Positions 60,579 through 64,000 of a DNA stretch of 64,000 nucleotides are shown piece after piece. The DNA lies in assembly GCF_000331105.1 (NCBI RefSeq), contig NC_020054.1, positions 541,001 to 605,000 on the forward strand, read 5' to 3'. This DNA comes from Fibrella aestuarina BUZ 2 (GTDB taxonomy: Bacteria > Bacteroidota > Bacteroidia > Cytophagales > Spirosomataceae). Numbering within the stretch: the stretch's first letter is position 1; every line of letters begins with the position of its first letter. The notes beneath the pieces were generated by a model that saw only the letters and a list, made by a program, of their open reading frames with translations, was not told where the DNA came from and did no database searches. The position numbers and the translations under genes are program-made.

Positions 60579-62405
60579 ATGAAAAATAGGGTGTGTGGAA
60601 AGGTGTTGTTGCTTGTCTTGCTGCTGGCTGGCCCCTGGCTGCACGCACAAACCGAACAAGGGTTGGCCGATGAGTACTTTCGAAATGGGGAGTATGAGAA
60701 GGCCGCCGCCGAATACGGAAAGCATATTCAGAAAAACGAAGAACAGGGCGGTCCCTCGTGGCCAACGGTGGTCAAGTACATCACCAGCCTGGACCGGGCC
60801 AAGAAACGCGACGAGTCAGACCGGCAATTGAAAAAATGGTTGAAGGCTACGGGTAACCTCAAAACCTATGCGTTGGTGCTTACGGGTAGTCAGGCGCAGG
60901 AAAAGGGCGATTCCGTAGCGGCCAACAAAAACTTTTCAACGGCTTTTGAAGCGGTTAAGACCAACCCATTGCAAATTACCCGGCTTGGCGAACTGATGAC
61001 CGACGTTGGCGCGACCAACTGGGCCATCCAATCGTTTGAGCAGGCGCAAAAGGTCGTGGGTGACCCACTGTTGCGGGCAGAAGAGTTAGCGGCGCTCTAT
61101 CGCGCTAAAAACGACATAAAACGGTGGGTAGAGACCCTGCTGCCGCTCGCCCAACGTCCCGACAAGCGCGAGGCCGTTCAGATCGCTTATCAGGGCGTGA
61201 TCAACACCCGTGATGAGCCTATCCTTGAGCAGGTGCTTTATGACCGGGTGCAAAAGGAGCCGGAGTCGATCCCGACAAACGACATGCTGACCTGGTACTT
61301 TCTACAAAAGCAAAAGTTCAGCCGGGCACTTATGCAGGAGAAAGCCGTCGACAAACGGTTGAAGCTTTCCGGCGCCAAGGTATTTGAGTTGACCAATCTG
61401 GCGTTGACCAACCGGGAATACAAAACAGCTATCGACGGCTGCGAGTACATCATCGCCAACTACAGCAACGGCACATTCTACCCCTACGCCCGCCGGATGA
61501 TCATCAACGCCCGGGAAGAGCAGGTGAAGGCAACGTACCCGATCGATAAAAGTGAGATTCGGAAGTTGATCGGCGATTACCAGCGGATGTTGAATGAGGT
61601 GGGCATGACGCCCAAAACGCTGGAGGCGCTCCGTAGCTCAGCCAATTTGTACGCTAACTACCTCGACGAGAAGGACTCAGCCGTGGCTATTCTGGATAAA
61701 GCCATCCTGATGGGGAAAACTGATCCGCTATTTGTGGATAAGTGCAAACTTGACAAGGGCGACATTTATCTCCTGAAGAATGAGCCCTGGGAATCAACAC
61801 TGCTGTATTCGCAAGTGGAAAAGTCGCAGAAGGATGACTTACTGGGTTACGAAGCGAAACTGCGTAACGCCAAACTGCACTACTACAAAGGCGATTTCAC
61901 GCTGGCTAAATCGGTGCTGGACGTGCTAAAACTGGCCACATCCCGCGAAATCGCCAACGATGCCGAGCAACTGAGCATGCTGATTCTTGACAATACCGGG
62001 CTCGATAGCACTGAGAACGCTATGCGCGATTATGCTGCCATTGACCTGCTCTTGTTCCAGAACAAGCTCGACGAAGCCAATACGCAGATCAGCGCCATGC
62101 TAAAGAAGTACGACAAGCATACGCTGGCTGATGAATTGCTCTGGTTGCAGTCAAAGATTCTGGTGAAAGAAAACCGGCTCGACGATGCTATTGCCAATCT
62201 GCAACAGATCGTCAAATTGTACCCGCTCGATATTCTGGGTGACGATGCGCTGTACGAGGCCGCCAGACTGACCGACGAACGCAAGAAAGACGCGGTAGAG
62301 TCGCTGAAACTGTATCAACAGTTCCTGACAACGTACCCAGGCAGTATCTACGCGGCTGATGCCCGTAAACGCATCCGTCAGTTACGCGGCGATGCGGTAA
62401 ACTGA
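60579..62405 (+). CDS. Tetratricopeptide-repeat exported protein
   Basis: A 608-aa protein. The ATG at 60579 begins MKNRVCGKVLLLVLLLAGPW, a signal peptide, whereas an earlier ATG at 60504 falls in the DnaA-box region. TPR helices run through the length, for example EQGLADEYFRNGEYEKAAAE, FELTNLALTNREYKTAIDGC, DGLLGYEAK-type repeats, LDDAIANLQQIVKLYP and VESLKLYQQFLTTYPGSIYA. It is probably a periplasmic TPR scaffold (outer-membrane-protein assembly BamD-like or similar, by repeats only). An exact DnaA box at 61733-61741 lies inside the gene. A terminator follows. Confidence 0.85.
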   Translation: MKNRVCGKVLLLVLLLAGPWLHAQTEQGLADEYFRNGEYEKAAAEYGKHIQKNEEQGGPSWPTVVKYITSLDRAKKRDESDRQLKKWLKATGNLKTYALVLTGSQAQEKGDSVAANKNFSTAFEAVKTNPLQITRLGELMTDVGATNWAIQSFEQAQKVVGDPLLRAEELAALYRAKNDIKRWVETLLPLAQRPDKREAVQIAYQGVINTRDEPILEQVLYDRVQKEPESIPTNDMLTWYFLQKQKFSRALMQEKAVDKRLKLSGAKVFELTNLALTNREYKTAIDGCEYIIANYSNGTFYPYARRMIINAREEQVKATYPIDKSEIRKLIGDYQRMLNEVGMTPKTLEALRSSANLYANYLDEKDSAVAILDKAILMGKTDPLFVDKCKLDKGDIYLLKNEPWESTLLYSQVEKSQKDDLLGYEAKLRNAKLHYYKGDFTLAKSVLDVLKLATSREIANDAEQLSMLILDNTGLDSTENAMRDYAAIDLLLFQNKLDEANTQISAMLKKYDKHTLADELLWLQSKILVKENRLDDAIANLQQIVKLYPLDILGDDALYEAARLTDERKKDAVESLKLYQQFLTTYPGSIYAADARKRIRQLRGDAVN

Positions 62406-62424
62406 TCAGGTAAGACAAATGATA

Positions 62425-62467
62425 AAAGCCCCTGATTAAAGCTGTGTAGGCTTCAATTAGGGGCTTT
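62425..62467. terminator. Terminator between TPR and thrC genes
   Basis: The 13-bp stem AAAGCCCCTgATT (62425-62437) with AATTAGGGGCTTT (62455-62467) has one mismatch and a 17-nt loop. It lies between convergent genes. Confidence 0.8.
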
Positions 62468-62482
62468 CGTATGAACGAACGT

Positions 62483-63787
62483 TTATGCCGTTTGGAGAAG
62501 TGATTCTTTAAACGCCTCGAACGTACCTGGAATGGCAATCGCTTGTTTGGTGCGATTGGCCAGTATAGCAAGCCGCTCAGGTACGTCGACAGCTTGTCCC
62601 AAAATCTCGTCAACCGCCGGGCTAAATTTGGCTGGATGAGCAGTTGCCAACGCAATTCCACAGTTATCCACAGCAAAATGTTGATAACTTTCAAGGCCCA
62701 ATAAACCAACAGCCGTATGGGGACAAGCAACGTAGTTATACACATCGCGAAGCCTTTTTATCTCATCAATAGTCTGATCGTCAGTGAAATAGTAGCCTTT
62801 TATGCGATCGGTAATTGAAGCATAATCATCCCCCAGCAACCGTTTTAGCCGGCTGAAATTGCTTGGGTTACCTACATCCATCGCGTTGGAGAGCGTAGCC
62901 AGTGAAGCCATTGGTTCGTACGTACCTGACGACAGATAATCAGGCACAACTTTGTTCAAATTGGTCGCTGCCACAAAGGCCTCAACGGGTAGTCCCATTC
63001 GCCAGCCGAGAACCCCGGCGCTAAGGTTACCGAAGTTGCCCGAAGGCGTGGAGAAAACAACCGGCTTGTGGTTAGGTGCCAGTTGAGCCAAGGCGCGGAA
63101 ATAATAGAAGCTTTGCGGAATAAGCCGGAAGATGTTAATTGAATTAGCCGACGACAAGGCAAAAGTCTGGTTCAGTTCTTGATCCAGAAATGCCGTCTTG
63201 ACCAACGCCTGACAATCGTCGAACGAACCATCGACCTCAAAGGCCTGCACATTGCCGCCCAACGTCGTCAGCTGCTTTTCCTGCAACAAGCTGACCCGTC
63301 CTTTCGGATAGAGAATGGAAACCCGCACGCCAGGTACGTTGTGGAAACCCATCGCGACAGCTCCGCCCGTATCACCAGAGGTCGCCACCAGGATATGAAC
63401 CTCCTTATCATACGACGCCGAAAAGATCGACATCAAGCCAGCCATAAAACGAGCGCCCACATCTTTGAAAGCCAGCGAAGGACCGTGAAAGAGTTCAAGC
63501 ACGTATTTCCGGCCCGCTTCCAGCTCAACGAGGGGCGTGTCGAACGGGAAGGCCTGCTCGACTAATTGGGCTACTTGTGCGTCGGTCAGATCGCCGGTTA
63601 GCCAGAGCTTGGTCAGGTCGTAGGCAATGTCAGCAAACGATTTACCGGGCAGCGAATTCAGATAGCCAGCCGGTAACGCCGGAATTGCCGAGGGCATGTA
63701 TAATCCACGATCCTGGGGCATACTGTTAAACAATGCCTCCTGAACCGAAACAACATTTGTTGCGTCATTAGTACTGTAGAAAGTCAT
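62483..63787 (-). CDS. thrC: Threonine synthase
   Basis: A 434-aa PLP enzyme converting O-phosphohomoserine to threonine. From the ATG at 63787 it reads MTFYSTNDATNVVSVQEALF, the typical start; an earlier in-frame ATG at 63925 is unlikely. The PLP lysine lies in HGPSLAFKDVGARFMAG (near 106). Other landmarks are VATSGDTGGAVAMGFHNVPG, SSANSINIFRLIPQSFYYF and FSTPSGNFGNLSAGVLG. An exact DnaA box (62664-62672) lies within the gene. It is convergent with the TPR gene. Confidence 0.96.
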   Translation of the reverse strand: MTFYSTNDATNVVSVQEALFNSMPQDRGLYMPSAIPALPAGYLNSLPGKSFADIAYDLTKLWLTGDLTDAQVAQLVEQAFPFDTPLVELEAGRKYVLELFHGPSLAFKDVGARFMAGLMSIFSASYDKEVHILVATSGDTGGAVAMGFHNVPGVRVSILYPKGRVSLLQEKQLTTLGGNVQAFEVDGSFDDCQALVKTAFLDQELNQTFALSSANSINIFRLIPQSFYYFRALAQLAPNHKPVVFSTPSGNFGNLSAGVLGWRMGLPVEAFVAATNLNKVVPDYLSSGTYEPMASLATLSNAMDVGNPSNFSRLKRLLGDDYASITDRIKGYYFTDDQTIDEIKRLRDVYNYVACPHTAVGLLGLESYQHFAVDNCGIALATAHPAKFSPAVDEILGQAVDVPERLAILANRTKQAIAIPGTFEAFKESLLQTA

Positions 63788-63935
63788 AGCGTAATCGGGC
63801 AAAAGAGCACGCAAGTTACGTGCAAACAGTCGGTTACAGCATACCATGACTTCGTAAGCAACGTACCCGGGTAAGGGCTGGCTCTGGAAAGCGCCAACTT
63901 GTCGACTTACCTTTGTAGCAGACAATCATACCTTC

Positions 63936-64000
63936 ATGACAAACTCGATCACGGGCGTTCCAATGCCCCAGAATGAACCGGTTAAAGAGTACCGGGCTGG
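63936..64000 (+). CDS. pruA: Probable 1-pyrroline-5-carboxylate dehydrogenase (partial N-terminus)
   Basis: Only the first 21 codons are visible: MTNSITGVPMPQNEPVKEYR, then the frame runs off the window. The short Pro/Val pattern with NEPVKxY is the start I recall for Bacteroidota L-glutamate gamma-semialdehyde dehydrogenase (pruA). It is divergent from thrC. The call needs the downstream sequence. Confidence 0.5.
   Translation, partial: MTNSITGVPMPQNEPVKEYRA

Larger units (their letters stand above)
861..63870. repeat. Genome-wide iterated word ACGTACC / GGTACGT
   Basis: By hand I counted about 89 copies of ACGTACC or its complement across the window, about 50 and 39 in the two orientations, spaced on average every 0.7 kb. 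The longer contexts ACGTACCTG/CAGGTACGT and ACGTACCCA/TGGGTACGT make up roughly two thirds. Copies lie mostly in coding DNA, in all frames (NVP, ERT, GTY, VRT and so on). Random expectation for one heptamer on both strands is about 8. I list it as one distributed element because individual copies have no separate annotation. Confidence 0.8.

Noticed and set aside
861..63870. ACGTACC as a KOPS/Chi-like strand-polar word
   Set aside because: By eye the two orientations are nearly balanced (about 50 against 39) with no clear switch within the window, which does not fit a polar motif.
1..64000. tRNA, rRNA, CRISPR arrays, insertion sequences or phage genes
   Set aside because: I saw no cloverleaf-like CCA-ended segments, no regular direct-repeat/spacer arrays and no transposase motifs on reading both strands; a dedicated search could still find a missed tRNA.

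Overview
The window looks like chromosomal DNA of a Cytophagales bacterium of the Spirosoma / Fibrella / Rudanella type. Four kinds of evidence point there: a GC content in the mid-to-upper 50s by eye; type IX secretion (T9SS) sorting domains on two large subtilisin-like proteases plus a GldJ-type lipoprotein; Bacteroidota-restricted families (DUF2480, DUF4175, a split 5'-nucleotidase, a lysyl-tRNA synthetase with a C-terminal extension); and weak Shine-Dalgarno signals. I saw no rRNA, tRNA, CRISPR array, insertion sequence or prophage. Most of the window is ordinary chromosome with short operons and convergent gene pairs separated by strong hairpins.

Layout. 0-7.3 kb: partial SPFH protein, coiled-coil protein, lysS, cold-shock protein, PspC-like protein, DUF2480 protein, a BioF/KBL-type enzyme and a secreted Thr/Gly-rich protein. 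7.4-13.9 kb: divergent histidine kinase and response regulator, a two-gene 5'-nucleotidase, pfkA and a choice-of-anchor I lipoprotein. 14.0-20.8 kb: tandem S8 proteases carrying T9SS signals. 20.9-26.2 kb: a 48-aa Cys/Lys-rich protein, hemW, mtgA, rsmA, mgtE and a GNAT gene. 26.2-34.3 kb: a surface-polysaccharide patch with a flippase, a glycoside hydrolase, a phosphopantetheinyl transferase, two probable glycosyltransferases, a fucosyltransferase and a probable acyltransferase remnant. 34.4-43.1 kb: two DUF3887-like proteins (one fused to a beta-lactamase fold), a ComM-like ATPase and an MlaEFD lipid-transport operon. 43.2-46.2 kb: a ring-cleaving dioxygenase / esterase / YciI-like set resembling quinone detoxification, then a barnase-barstar pair. 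46.3-60.1 kb: mfd, gldJ, comF, DUF4175, mnmG, a methyltransferase and an Ig-like lipoprotein. 60.2-64 kb: a DnaA-box-rich intergenic region, a TPR protein, thrC and the start of a probable pruA.

Two observations stand out. First, the heptamer ACGTACC / GGTACGT occurs roughly 85-90 times by hand count, about once per 0.7 kb, in both orientations and mainly inside genes, against roughly 8 expected for a random heptamer. Its context is usually ACGTACCTG or ACGTACCCA. This resembles an uptake-type or HIP1-type iterated genomic word, and I do not know a published description in this lineage. Second, 60.2-60.6 kb holds one exact and about nine single-mismatch DnaA boxes in some 315 bp next to an AT-rich stretch, with a parS-like site upstream of mnmG 4.5 kb away. 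Together these make a good candidate chromosome origin region.

All calls come from reading the sequence. Family names rest on remembered motifs and were not confirmed by any search.
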